Positions 54,037 through 64,000 of a DNA stretch of 64,000 nt are shown here, in pieces. The notes beneath the pieces were generated by a model. That model ran no database searches. It saw nothing but the letters and a program-made list of their open reading frames with translations, and was not told the origin of the DNA. The position numbers and the translations under genes were made by a program. Location of the stretch: assembly GCA_004431415.1 (NCBI GenBank), contig QPMI01000015.1, positions 1-64,000 on the forward strand, given 5' to 3'. The stretch is from Cyanophora paradoxa. Lineage: Eukaryota; Glaucocystophyceae; Cyanophorales; Cyanophoraceae. The stretch's first letter is position 1; every line of letters starts with the position of its first letter.

Positions 54037-56924
54037 ATGGGCGAGTCTGCTAAGCACCCCGGCCGCGAGGAGGAGGCGGGGACGGTGCGCGAGCACGTGC
54101 GGGAGATGGTGCTCCTCGGCTGGCCCATCGTCGCCACCATGTTCCTCGGCATGTTCATGAGCCTCGTCGACATGGCGCGCGTGCTCTCTCCTCGCCGCCC
54201 GCCCCTTAGCTTTGGCTAAGCTTAGCTGGCTGAGCCTGGCTAAGCTGTTCATGAGCCTCGTCGACATGGCGCGCCCGCCCGCCCGCCCGCCCGCCCGCGC
54301 CGCCCCTTCGCTTATGGCTTAGCTCGTCGACATGGCGCGCGCGACCGATCCCCCCGCGCCGCCCGCCCCTCAGCTTTGGCTAAGCTTGGCCCGCTCCGTC
54401 AGGTCTTCGTGGGGCACGTCGGGCCCGAGGCGCTGGCCGCCCTCTCGCTCTCCAACTCCTGGAGCTACACCTGCTTCATCCTCTCCTTCGGGGTCTACGC
54501 CGCCCTCGAGACCACCTGCTCCCAGGCGCCCCGTACCCCTCCTGAGCTCTCTTCCTTCCTCCTGTCCTGAGCTCTCTTCCTTCCTTTCGCCGCAGGCGTA
54601 TGGCGCGGGGAGCCTGCACCTGGTGGGGTACAACCTGCAGCGCGGCCTGGTCCTCGGCGCCCTCTTCTGCGTACCCATCGGCGTCCTCTGGGTTCGCGTG
54701 CCTCTTCCATTCCATCCCTCACCCCTCACCCCCCCCCGTTTCTTCCCGGCCCCGCCCGGCCTGACCGTACCCCCCGAAACAGTTCTTCGCGGATCCGATG
54801 CTGCGGCTGCTGGGGGAGGACCCAAAGAACGCCGCCCTCGCCGGCGAGTTCGTCCGGTACCCGTACCCCCTCCCGTCCCCCCCTCCCCCAGCTCATCTAC
54901 CCCCCGCCCTCCTCGCCCCGCCCCCAGGATCCTCCTTCCGTCGCTGTACCCCTACGTCGCGTACTTCTGCCTCCAGCGCTACCTTCAGGCCCAGGGCAAC
55001 GTGTACCCCGTGCGCGGCCCCGCACCCGTATCCCCCGCCCTCCCGACGCGCGCCTCGCGTACCCCAGGCGATGATCGTCGGCGTGATCGCCAACCTCTTC
55101 AACGTGCTCTTCAACCAGGTACCCCCTCCGCCCTCGACTGCGTACCCCGCCGCTCGGCGCTCACGGGTTTACGCCTCTCCCGCAGATCTTCATCAACGGC
55201 GTGGGGTCCTGGCCGGGGCTGGGGTACCACGGCTCGCCGCTGGCGACGTCGCTCTCCCGCGCGCTGCTGTGCGCCCTGCTGGCGGGGTACATCGTTCTGA
55301 GGGGCCTGCACCGCCCCACATGGGGCGGCTGGAGCCTCCGCGAGGCGCGCCTCCCTTCCCCCTCGCCTCCCCCCGACACGTACCCCCCCCTCTCCGCTTC
55401 GCTCACTCACGTCCGAACAGGCTCTGGACGGGCCGCAGCTTCGGGCGATGCTGCGGCTCGCGCTGCCCGCCTCGGCCATGCAGTGCCTCGAGTCCTGGAC
55501 CTTCCAGGGCTGGTCCGTGTACCCCCTCCCGCTTTCTTCCCCGTTTCGACTTAACTCCCCCTCCCCCCGCAGCACGCTAATGGCGGGCTGGCTGGGTACG
55601 ATCCCCCTCGCGGTCCACGCCATCGTGCTCCAGATCGCCTACGCCTGCTACATGCTGCCCGTCGGCTTCGCGGGGGGTACACCGTTTCGAGACGGTCCCA
55701 TCCCGGCCAGGCTAACGAACGCTTGCGCCCCCGCCCCGCCTCAGCCGGCTCGACTCGGGTGGGGAACCTGCTGGGGGCCGGCCGGCCGCTGGCGGCGCGG
55801 CGGGCCGGCCTCGTCTGCGTGGGCGTCAGCGTCGGGGGCATGGCGGCCCAGTCCCTCGCCCTCCTCGCCGCCGCCAGAGTCGCCGGGCGCCTCTTCACCA
55901 GCGACCCCGCCCTCGTCTCCTCAGGTGAGCCCGATCCCCCGATCTGAGCCGCATCCTCCCCCCCCCCCTCCGACCCCGACGCCTCGATCTCACCTGGGCG
56001 CAGTGGCGGCGCTGGTACCCGTGCTGGCGGCCTTCCAGCTCTTCGACGGTACCCATCCTTCCGCAACCCCCCTCCCCCCCTCCCCCCCCCCTGCCGCCTT
56101 TCCCCTTCCCCCCCCTTCCCCCCCCCCCCCCCCCCTCGCCGCCTCTCCCCGTCCCACCCCCATGTCTCCCCCCGTCCCAGTCCCTCTCCCGGAGCTCCCC
56201 TCTTCTGACTCCTCCCCTTAATCCTCCCCTCTCCATCCTTCCATTCCCCTCCCCCCCTCCCCCCACCCTCCCCTCGCCCCTTCTCGCACTCCCCCCTTCC
56301 CTCCTCCCCTTCCACTCCCCACCTCCGCCTTTTCCCCCCTCTCCTCTCCTCACGCCCCGCGCTCCGCAGCGATGCAGGCGGCCGAAGCGGGTACACTCCG
56401 CGGCCTCGGCCGCCCCGGTACCCCCTCTTTCCCACCCACCCCCCGCCCCTCCGACCGACACTCCTTGGGCAGCGGTGGGCATGGTGGTGAACTTCGTCGC
56501 CTTTGGCGTGTTCGGCCTTCTGGCGGCGTACCTCTTCGCGTTCCGCCTCGCGGGGGGCCTCCCCGGCCTCTGGTGGGGCCTCGCCTCGGGCACAGCGGCC
56601 GCCGCCGTCCTCCTCCTCGCTTTCCTCGCCCGCGCCGACTGGCCCGCCGAGGCCCGCCGTGCCCGCCTTCGCTCCAGCGCCGGAACCGGCGGGGGCGCCG
56701 GCGCGGACGGGTACGCCCTGCTGGGGCGGGGCGAGGGCTGGGGCCCCGTCGACGAAGACGAGGAGGAGGAGGGGGAGGAGGAGGCCGGGGTAGAGGAGGC
56801 GGGGGATGTGGAGGCGGCGCCCGGGGGCGCCCGCGGCTTCGTGCACCGGCCCGGCCGCTTCGAGGCCGTACCCCCCAAGCGGCCCCGCGGACCCTCCCTC
56901 GACCTGGGACCCTCCGACAGCTAG
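54037..56924 (+). CDS. MATE family multidrug/toxin extrusion transporter
   Basis: About a dozen exons. Exon 1 (54037-54174) MGESAKHPGREEE... WPIVATMFLGMFMSLVDM ends at a GC donor; exon 2 from 54403 begins VFVGHVGPEALAALSLSNSW, giving the family signature SLVDM-VFVGHVG. Then YGAGSLHLVGYNLQRGLVLG, MLRLLGEDPKNAALAGEFVR, MIVGVIANLFNVLFNQ, GLGYHGSPLATSLSRALLCA, MLRLALPASAMQCLESWTFQ (start of the second bundle), IPLAVHAIVLQIAYACYMLP, TRVGNLLGAGRPLAARRAGL, and a last exon from about 56473 (GMVVNFVAFGVFGLLAAYLF) with an acidic cytosolic tail (DEDEEEEGEEEAG), stop 56922-56924. Twelve membrane helices are expected. The protein exports cations or metabolites by H+ or Na+ antiport. A truncated inverted copy lies at 28266-29719. 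Confidence 0.9.
54150..54392. repeat. Three copies of the exon-1 end plus donor inside MATE intron 1
   Basis: TTCATGAGCCTCGTCGACATGGCGCGC occurs at the exon end (about 54154-54180) and again at about 54248-54274; a shorter form CTCGTCGACATGGCGCGC is at 54323-54340. GCCGCCCGCCCCTTAGCTTTGGCTAAGCTT follows copy one and recurs near 54358. Confidence 0.9.
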
Positions 56925-57260
56925 CGGCCCAGCAGCTAGTGTCATATAGTGCAGTAGTGCAGATCGCTGTACTCCGGCTCCATCTCTCTCTCTTGTACCC
57001 CAGCTCCCTCTCGCTAGCGCCCCCCCCCCCTTCCCCCACTCTCCTCCCCCTGACCTTCCCCCCCCCCCCCCCCCCCTTCCCCCTGGGCAGGTTTTTCCGT
57101 CTCTGATCTCTCGGCTGATTTCTATTAAGCACGCTGGCAGAGCTGGCGGCTTTCCAGCGTGCTTTTTTTTTTGCCTATAGCTAGCGCAGGCCTACCAGGC
57201 TACGAATAGAATCAATATCGTTGAGCCGTGCATGAGGCTCGTGCAAAGACAAATCACGGG
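56925..57260. other. Intergenic region between convergent genes
   Basis: Contains C-rich tracts (about 57020-57030 and 57059-57076) and the hairpin with T tract at 57127-57172. No gene supported. Confidence 0.5.
57127..57172 (+). terminator. Intrinsic-terminator-like hairpin with T10 tract
   Basis: AAGCACGCTGG (57127-57137) pairs perfectly with CCAGCGTGCTT (57154-57164) across a 16-nt loop and runs straight into ten Ts (57163-57172). It lies 203 bp after the MATE stop codon. The form is that of a bacterial rho-independent terminator; in a eukaryote it could be a Pol III terminator of a small RNA, a histone-like 3' end or chance. Confidence 0.5.
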
Positions 57261-60200
57261 CTACCGCCGCTTCAGCGGCGGCAAGTCGCCGAGCATAGCC
57301 GGCGGCTTGCTGGACAGGGTCGACTCTTGCTCGCGGGGCAGAATGGGGGCCAGGCGGGCTCCAGCGCCCGACGGGCGGATGGGCGAGACCGGGAGCCCGG
57401 ATCCGGTACCGGTTCCCCTCAGAGGCGGGAGGGGGGAGGTACCGCGCAACGGCGGCAGCTCTCCCGGGCGCATGAATGGCTGCTGATTTCCGGCACCGCC
57501 CGGGGTGGCTTCCGAGCTTGCAGATGAAGGTACCGGTGGTGCTTCCGAGGAATCGCCAGCGTTCGGCGCACGCGCGCCGTGGCCGCGAGCTGGGGTCGAC
57601 GTCTGCAGCCCTTCCGGCTGCAAGCCGGCTGCCGATCCCTGCACGCGGTCGTCCAAGAAGGATGCACGCTCCTCAACTGAAATTCCACCGCCGGGAGCGG
57701 CATCGATATCTGCAGCTGCAGCTGCATGTGCAGCGGAAGAAATCGAAATGGAGTGTTCCTGGTCTCGCGATTGGGCATGGCCGGCCGCTGATTGCAAGGA
57801 GACGGCTGCAGCTGAGGAATTCGAAGCGCGATCTGCTGGGGCGGCTGCGGAAGAAAGAGCGGGGGCTGCGGCGGGGCTTTCCGGCACGGGAGGCCTGGAG
57901 GGCGCAGTCGATTCGGCCCCAGCATGCGCAGCCGAAGCCCTCGAATTCTTGTCTCCGAGGTCAACCTCTACTCTGCGCTTGGCCCGGCTCCGTCGCGCAC
58001 TCCGAACGAACCACACGGCCGCTATTGCGATGCCCACGAGGGCGGCGCCGCCGACCGCCGCTCCAACCGCAATTCCGGCGAAGACGCCCGCGCCTGTGCT
58101 GCCGGAGGCGCCGAGGTCCGCGGGACCGGTGGACCGCTGCTGCGGCCGCGGAGCGGGAGGGCCGAGGCTCGCTGACGCCTCCTTGATCGGGAACTCGGTG
58201 CCCAGGCTGAGGCCGGAGGACGCAAGCTTCGCGTTGATGAGCTTCAGCGTGTCTTCCAGCGGGGCGGCCGCCGGGTCGCTCGCGACGCGCACGTCGAGCA
58301 CAACGCTCCCGGGGCGCTTGTCCGCCACTGCTACTTGATGCTCGAAGACCTAGGGCGAAATAAACTGCAGGAAACGGGCCGTCTGCCATGATAATAATGG
58401 CACCTCGATTTCGCGGGCCAGCCGGCGCGCGAAGACGGTTTCGCGGGCGGCCGTGAACGAGGAGAAGTCGATCGCGAGGGTGATGTTCAGCCGAATCTCT
58501 TGGACAATGGACGACGAAGCCGTGCCCCGATCTACACGAGACGTATTTGAATTAAATTTCTTTGTATACCAAGCGTCAAATTCGAAGTCGATGAGATTTC
58601 AACTCGGGTTTCTTACCAGCCGCACTGACGATGCTCAAGATGAACGAGCGCGAGGCTTTTGCTCCAGCCGAATCCGTCACGTTGAAATCCACATTGATCG
58701 ATTGGCTGGCGGCCTGCTCCGGAACGGAGAATGCGATCGTGCACTTCAAAGCCGATGCGCCATCCGAGCTCGTCGTCGGGCAGCTGGCCTTCAACCCCAG
58801 CGACTCAGCGACGGACGGCGAGCTCGTCGCCAGAAGGAACTTGTCGATGCTGCGGCCCGCCGCCGGCTCGACCGGAACGCTGACCGTGTATGGAGAGCCG
58901 GCAAGGGCACGGAGGGCCGGTATGTACGCGATTCGGGGGCCTGCGGCCCCGGGCCCGCGTAAATTTAAACCGAACGAGCGGGTTCGAGATCGGATCCGGA
59001 GATCGCGAGCAGGAATGGAGCCGCACCCTCCAGAATATGGACGGTGATGCTGGATGTGACTTCGCGAACCGCACTCGTCTCGACGATCATTGTGACGGAC
59101 ACCTCGGCCTCTCCGACTTGTGCCGCATCCGGCCAGAGCTGCAGGGTGAAGACGGGCCACGCCTCACTCGTTGCCGCAAAGGTGGCGCCTGATGCGGGGA
59201 AGAGGAATCGATTGCTTGAAGAAACACGGAAGCGAGGCTTGGCAAGGAGGCGGAGAGCGCTGAGAAGCGTTTCGTCCTCCGTCGAGAACTGGACGGTAGC
59301 GGTCACCAACAGCGGCTCTCCGGCAGTCACTGAGAGCGAGCGAGGCTCGAGCGCTATGCCAGAGATGTGATCCGCGACCGAGAAGTCGAAAGGCAGCTGG
59401 GTCGAGGTCTGAAGCCCGCCAGCGTCCGTTGCGATGAGCTGGAGAGGCAGCGGCTGGCCGTCCTGGAGCGCGACATTTCGAACACTTCGCGAGTCGACGT
59501 AGACCGTGACTGCATCGCGCGAGGCGTTCGCGACCAGAGACGCGTGCGTTCCAGTCCTGTCCACGCTGACGAAGATCGGAAGACCCACATCGGATGCCGT
59601 CTGCAGCGCGAAAGTGTATACGTAGCCCATGGCGAGTGTGGCGTTGACCTTTCTGCTGCCGCGGCCGGTCGGAAGCTGTACAGAGAGCTGCGGCCCAGTG
59701 CTGAAGTACACGGGGAGCTGTTCTCTTGCAGAGAAGCCCTCGGAATCCTCGGCCGAGATCGACAGGGTTCCGACGCTGCGGGCCGCGACGCGCTTGTCCT
59801 GGACCGCCTTCGAAGCGTCCAGCTCGACCTGTCGGGACCCAGACGCCGGTACCTGACGAGAGAGGAAATATTCAGCTAAACTCTTTCCAATGGCAGTTAA
59901 TGGTATCAAGGCTTCCAGAATTACCGTGTCTGATAGGGTGACCAGAGTTGCGCCGTCCAGGACAAGGTCCGCCCGCAGCTGCGCGGGAAGGCCGCCATCG
60001 ATCTCGGCGTCATTCGCGATCCTGAAGTTAAGCCGAGTCCCGCCGAGATTAATATTGGCGGCGTCCACGGCGTTGGTGCTGTTCCCTGGGACGCGAATCG
60101 AATAGACTGAGCGCAAGTTCTCCAATGCAGGTCCTGCGAACAAGCTTTAAGAACCAGACGGGATGAAGATGTTAATCTAACTCGCGCGGACCGAGCCGAG

Positions 60201-63200
60201 CACGAATCGTGACAACTTGGGTGGTTGTAAAATCCCAGTCGTCCGTTGCGACGATTGTGAGGTTTGCTGTACCGGATGCGCGAGGAGGGATGTTTATCTG
60301 GCGGCAAAATTCAATTAACGTTAGGCGTAGATTGTACGCGTAGATAAAGAAGCTGCGAACAAGCAGTTTGCGATCACGGCCAGTTCCGGTGATGCGGACG
60401 CCGGCAGGATCCACGATCGATGTATTCGATGACTCAATCTTAAATACGACGTTAGACGCGTTCCCATTCTCTACGAAGAGCTTAAAAGAGGCGTCCGCGA
60501 TGGGCTGATCATGATTGTTTGCGCCCGATTCTGCGAGCGCCCCGCGACGGAGCGCGAGCGTCCTGTTTGCCTTCGGTACCCGGACGCTCATGGGCTTCTC
60601 CAGGCCCTCAAGCACGGGAGCTGCGAGCCGGGGTAATATCAGAAAAGTTCGAAAAGTTTCAAAGCAGAAAGCATCAGACGCACGTGTGGAGAACCGCGCA
60701 TCGATGACGACCTTGTTTGTCTCGACTCCATTTTCGCTCATTAGCGAGAGCTCGATCGACGTCTTGCCGCGGCCCTCGCGCCCCGTCGCGTTGACCACCA
60801 GAATGCGAGATTCGCCCTCGCCCGTCAGGTAGATGCTGTCTCGCGGGACGACCGACTCGTTGGAAGAAGTGGCGATGAGCCAGCGACCCTGTTCAGATTC
60901 CGAAGCCGGCGGGAGGACGTAGGAAAGAACACTTTCAGCCTGGGAGCCTGGCGGCGCCCTGATTTTCTCCGTCTTATTTTCCGCCTTCAGCGTCCCCACT
61001 GCCGCGCTCTTCAGCTCAATGCAAGAGCAAGAAGAATGACTCCAGGCCAGAGACTTACCTCGAGACAGAATCACCGGGAGCTCGACTGATCCCTTGTACT
61101 CCTCAACGTCCGAGATATGCAGTTTCACGGACCCCGCAAAGCTGGACGTCTCGTTCGCTGTTTGGATGACGAGCGTTCGATTGCAGCCCGAGCCCACAAC
61201 CGAGATCCTAAACACAAATGTCAAATTAAAATCGACAGAGCTTGGAATGCTGATACAATATAATTATGAAATAGAAAAGGCACGCAGACCAATCGTTCGG
61301 AATGACAGCGGCATCGCTCGACTCGACCGCAATGGAAGCGTTCTCACACGGAGGATTGTCGAGCTCGAGAGAGAAGCGAGTCCGCAGCTCCCAGCCGGGC
61401 TGGCCTCTTGCAGCATCGTACTCAAATAGTGCGGACGGGGCTGTACAAAGGTGCTCATGATCAGCCCTTGAAATTGTTTCTCGCGATTATATGCTTCTAG
61501 ATCTGTGCGATATACGCATGCACACCCGTCGAAGATATGACTATGAAGGACTGCGTGCTCTCGATGCCGTCCGTATCTAGAGCAAACAGCGTGACGACGG
61601 ATCGGCCACGAGCCTCGCTCGTTATGCCCGTGAGCATCCTTCCAGGCGTGACTGCGCGGTCAGAAAGCGTCAGATGTCGTTATCGCTAGCTGCAGCTGTA
61701 GCTGCCGCCTACTGTTGAACGAAGCGAAGAGCTCGGGAAAAGAAGCCAGCCATCCGAGTTTGAGGTCTCTGGAATCCCCGTTGTCCGTGCTGAGCATCAG
61801 CGCGACAGACAAGGGTTGTTTGGGGCTCAGACGAAGCTTGGCGGGGACTCCAATTCGAGGACCTGATACCAAGATTAGGAGCTTAGCGCTCTCTAAATTT
61901 ATTACTATTCAGCGCACCGTTAACAACCATCAGCAACGACGCGAGCTCAATCTCGAAGCCGTATGCGTCCTCAACAAGAACCTCGATCGGGGTACTGCCG
62001 ATGACGTCGCTCGCTTCGATCTTCGTAGCCGCGCGCGGACTGTTAGATCTAGATATTCGATCTGCTCAGAAATATACATGCTCTTCTTTACCTTGACCCG
62101 TCGCTTGCATCCAGAGGACGCCACAATTACGGTGTGCGCGCCGAAGAACGTCGTGTTTGCGCCTTCGGCTGGGGTCCGAACGCTGACAGATGCTCCCTCG
62201 CACGTTCCCAGGGCAACGCTCAGGTCTAAAAGGAATTCTTTCGTTCCCTGTGCTTTTACCACAATGCGATTCGGCCATCCTGAGATGGAAGGATCTGCAA
62301 CCAGAGCCCATTATTAGCCTATGCATATGGTCGCCTTAAAGCTTGCATCCCACATCGCGCACTGTCGCTGACGACGATCTTGAGCGGGAGGGTCTCCGAA
62401 ATCCCATCTGGATCTGCGGCGGACACGGAACATGTAGCAATTCCAGTGGTGTTTGCTGCAGGCTGGAAGCCGATTTCGCGGAGGAGTCCGCCAGTCGTGT
62501 CAACAGTTATGTTGACAATCGGGGCCTTAGCCCCGCCGCCTGAGCTGTCGGCACTGCAGATCCCCGACAATGCCACCGACTGCACATCCGAGTTGTCGTT
62601 TGCAAGACGGACAGCCGAAGCGAGCGGTTTGTTCACGTAAACATCCAGCTCGGTAGACGGAGCAAAAAGGTGGACTTGCGGTCCCCGCACGACCAGCACT
62701 GGAATCGCGAGCGATGTAGCAAATCCACTGCCCGAATCAGACGCGTTCACTAAGAGCACAGTGGAGCTTGTAGTGGAAGTCACAATCGTTCCAGAGATCA
62801 GCAGCTTGATTGCAGAGAGTCCGCCGGCACCGCTTGAGCTCGATTCCGCACTCGATCCGCTGACAGAGTCTGACATAACATAGACAGAACCCGTCGAGGT
62901 GCCTATATTTGGTATAACAGCAGTGCTGGCCGGCGATGCATGTCCGTTCAGATCGCGCAGGAATCCGTACGGCACAGAGATATCGCATCCGACGGATAGC
63001 GGAACGGTAGGTGGGGACTGGGAGAGTTTGAGGACAAACTTTCGGGGCGTGCACTTCAAAGCCGGAGCTGCGCGTTGCTCTTTCGTCAAAGGCTCGCAAG
63101 GATTTGCACATTCAGGTCCGACGCACGCATCGTCACTCGAACACTGATTGATGATGAAGATTCGAATCCCTCGGCGTCCCTCACTTTTACTTCCAAGAAA

Positions 63201-64000
63201 GCGACACCCACCTTACTTTGATTGGAAGAAGAATGCACTGCAAAGACCTGGCAAGGCCAGCCTCCCGCAGCGCGAGCGCCTGGGCACTCTCGCGATCCCA
63301 GCTTGCGACCACTTATCAAGGTCACATCGGAGGATCCGGAGCTGATAATGACATCCCAGACCGGAGCGGCTGACCTCGAACCAGCAACGTTTTCGATTCG
63401 CGCAAAGCATTCGAAAAAGTATGCGGATGCTGGTTGCATAGCAATGTTGGAGACATTGCAGATGATGCCGGGGGCTGCGATTTTCGAAATTCGCGATCAC
63501 ATCGCGCTCGGCAAGCGGCGGCAAAACGACGATCATATTCATCAGCGCACCTGTATTAACGACAAACGGTAAACTTAGAACTGTCGAGTAGTTCTCCTGG
63601 TCTACTACAGTCGTCGTCAGCGTTCCAGAACCTCGAGCCCCGGCTGTTGGCGTGAGAGAAATACTAAGACTGTTCGAACTGAAGGTCGGTTTGATGCTTG
63701 CAGCACTGATCACTTGCTCGTTGGATGAAATCCACACCCGGATTGCAGGTTCCTTGTTGTCCGCAAGAATAGAGCAATCGATACTGAAGCTTGTCTGGTT
63801 CACCAAAGGCAGAAGCTTTGGTGCAGGGCATGAGATAATCGGCGCTACCGCAAGAGCCGTATGAGCCAGGGTATATAAAGCACAACACATGCTCCAGTGT
63901 GGATGGCAAATTAAATACCTCGGGGAATCTGAAGACTCAGTTGCGCAGACGCCGCCCCCCCATCCTTGTCTTGGACCATCACGTCAAGCATTACGGCGCC
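57261..64000 (-). CDS. 3' part of a large single-pass surface protein with repeated Ig/cadherin-like domains
   Basis: Runs off the right edge; the 5' end is missing. Reading leftward, exons encode repeated beta-rich units of about 120-150 residues with hydrophobic strands ending in acidic motifs, for example CSVSAADPDGISETLPLKIV (about 62430), VTVYVDSRSVRNVALQDGQ (about 59490), VGEAEVSVTMIVETSAV (about 59110) and VDFNVTDSAGAKASRSFIL (about 58660). A juxtamembrane segment LNITLAIDFSSFTAARETVF (about 58470) with KRPGSVVLDVRVASDP (about 58310) resembles a SEA-like fold. The TM helix GVFAGIAVGAAVGGAALVGI (about 58090-58030) is followed by a basic stop-transfer RSARRSRAKRR and a 250-residue Ala/Ser/Pro-rich cytosolic tail ending PPLKRR (stop 57263-57261). 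A role in adhesion or cell-surface contact is inferred from architecture. Confidence 0.65.

Noticed and set aside
53333-54160. 275-codon plus-strand frame upstream of MATE
   Set aside because: Low-complexity Arg/Ala composition, overlaps the MATE first exon in another frame, and has no domain.

Overview
The window joins two kinds of DNA. Positions 1 to about 14,018 are AT-rich, nearly intron-free and read rightward throughout. This is an integrated Polinton/Maverick-type element (polinton-like virus) whose left end lies outside the window. Positions 14,019 to 64,000 are very GC-rich, intron-dense nuclear DNA of a microbial eukaryote. The gene set (MRG chromatin protein, mitochondrial ETF alpha, ankyrin-bearing cyclic-nucleotide-type K+ channel, MATE transporters, hybrid histidine kinase with PAS and receiver domains) and a mix of GT-AG and GC-AG introns fit a protist, probably an alga (haptophyte or stramenopile-like). 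I cannot name the organism.

The element, left to right: remains of a major capsid protein (2-1352), an FtsK/HerA-type packaging ATPase (1418-2146), a coiled-coil protein (2225-2922), several small ORFs including two related AT-hook-like basic proteins (3236-3481 and 3634-3960), a primase plus SF3 helicase (4178-6660), a GIY-YIG endonuclease (7013-7363), a protein-primed family B DNA polymerase (7424-10665) and an rve integrase (10669-12027). Two kilobases of non-coding DNA follow: tandem arrays, a second copy of an inverted-repeat element also found between helicase and endonuclease, and a perfect 27-bp-arm hairpin exactly where the composition flips to host-like. Every long gene of the element is broken by frameshifts while motifs stay recognisable, so this copy looks inactivated (or indel errors are concentrated here).

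The host part: a small three-exon gene with an N-myristoylation-type start (14151-14648); an MRG15/Eaf3-like gene on the minus strand (18152-16190) divergent from ETFA (18230-19960); a roughly 7.5 kb K+ channel gene with cyclic-nucleotide-binding-like and ankyrin regions (20285-27780); a truncated inverted copy of a MATE transporter (28266-29719); an uncharacterised gene with a possible START-like N-terminal half (30935-33697); an 11.5 kb hybrid histidine kinase on the minus strand (46381-34833; Cache, two TM segments, PAS, HisKA, HATPase, two receivers); two tandem paralogous multi-zinc-finger genes on the minus strand (49182-46763 and about 53255-49274); the complete MATE gene (54037-56924); and the 3' part of a large single-pass surface protein on the minus strand (57261 to the window end).

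The most striking host feature is that many introns contain copies of the neighbouring exon edge together with the splice site, so introns here seem to grow by tandem duplication across exon-intron borders. Several introns also share a CTTCGTTCGCAG 3' end.
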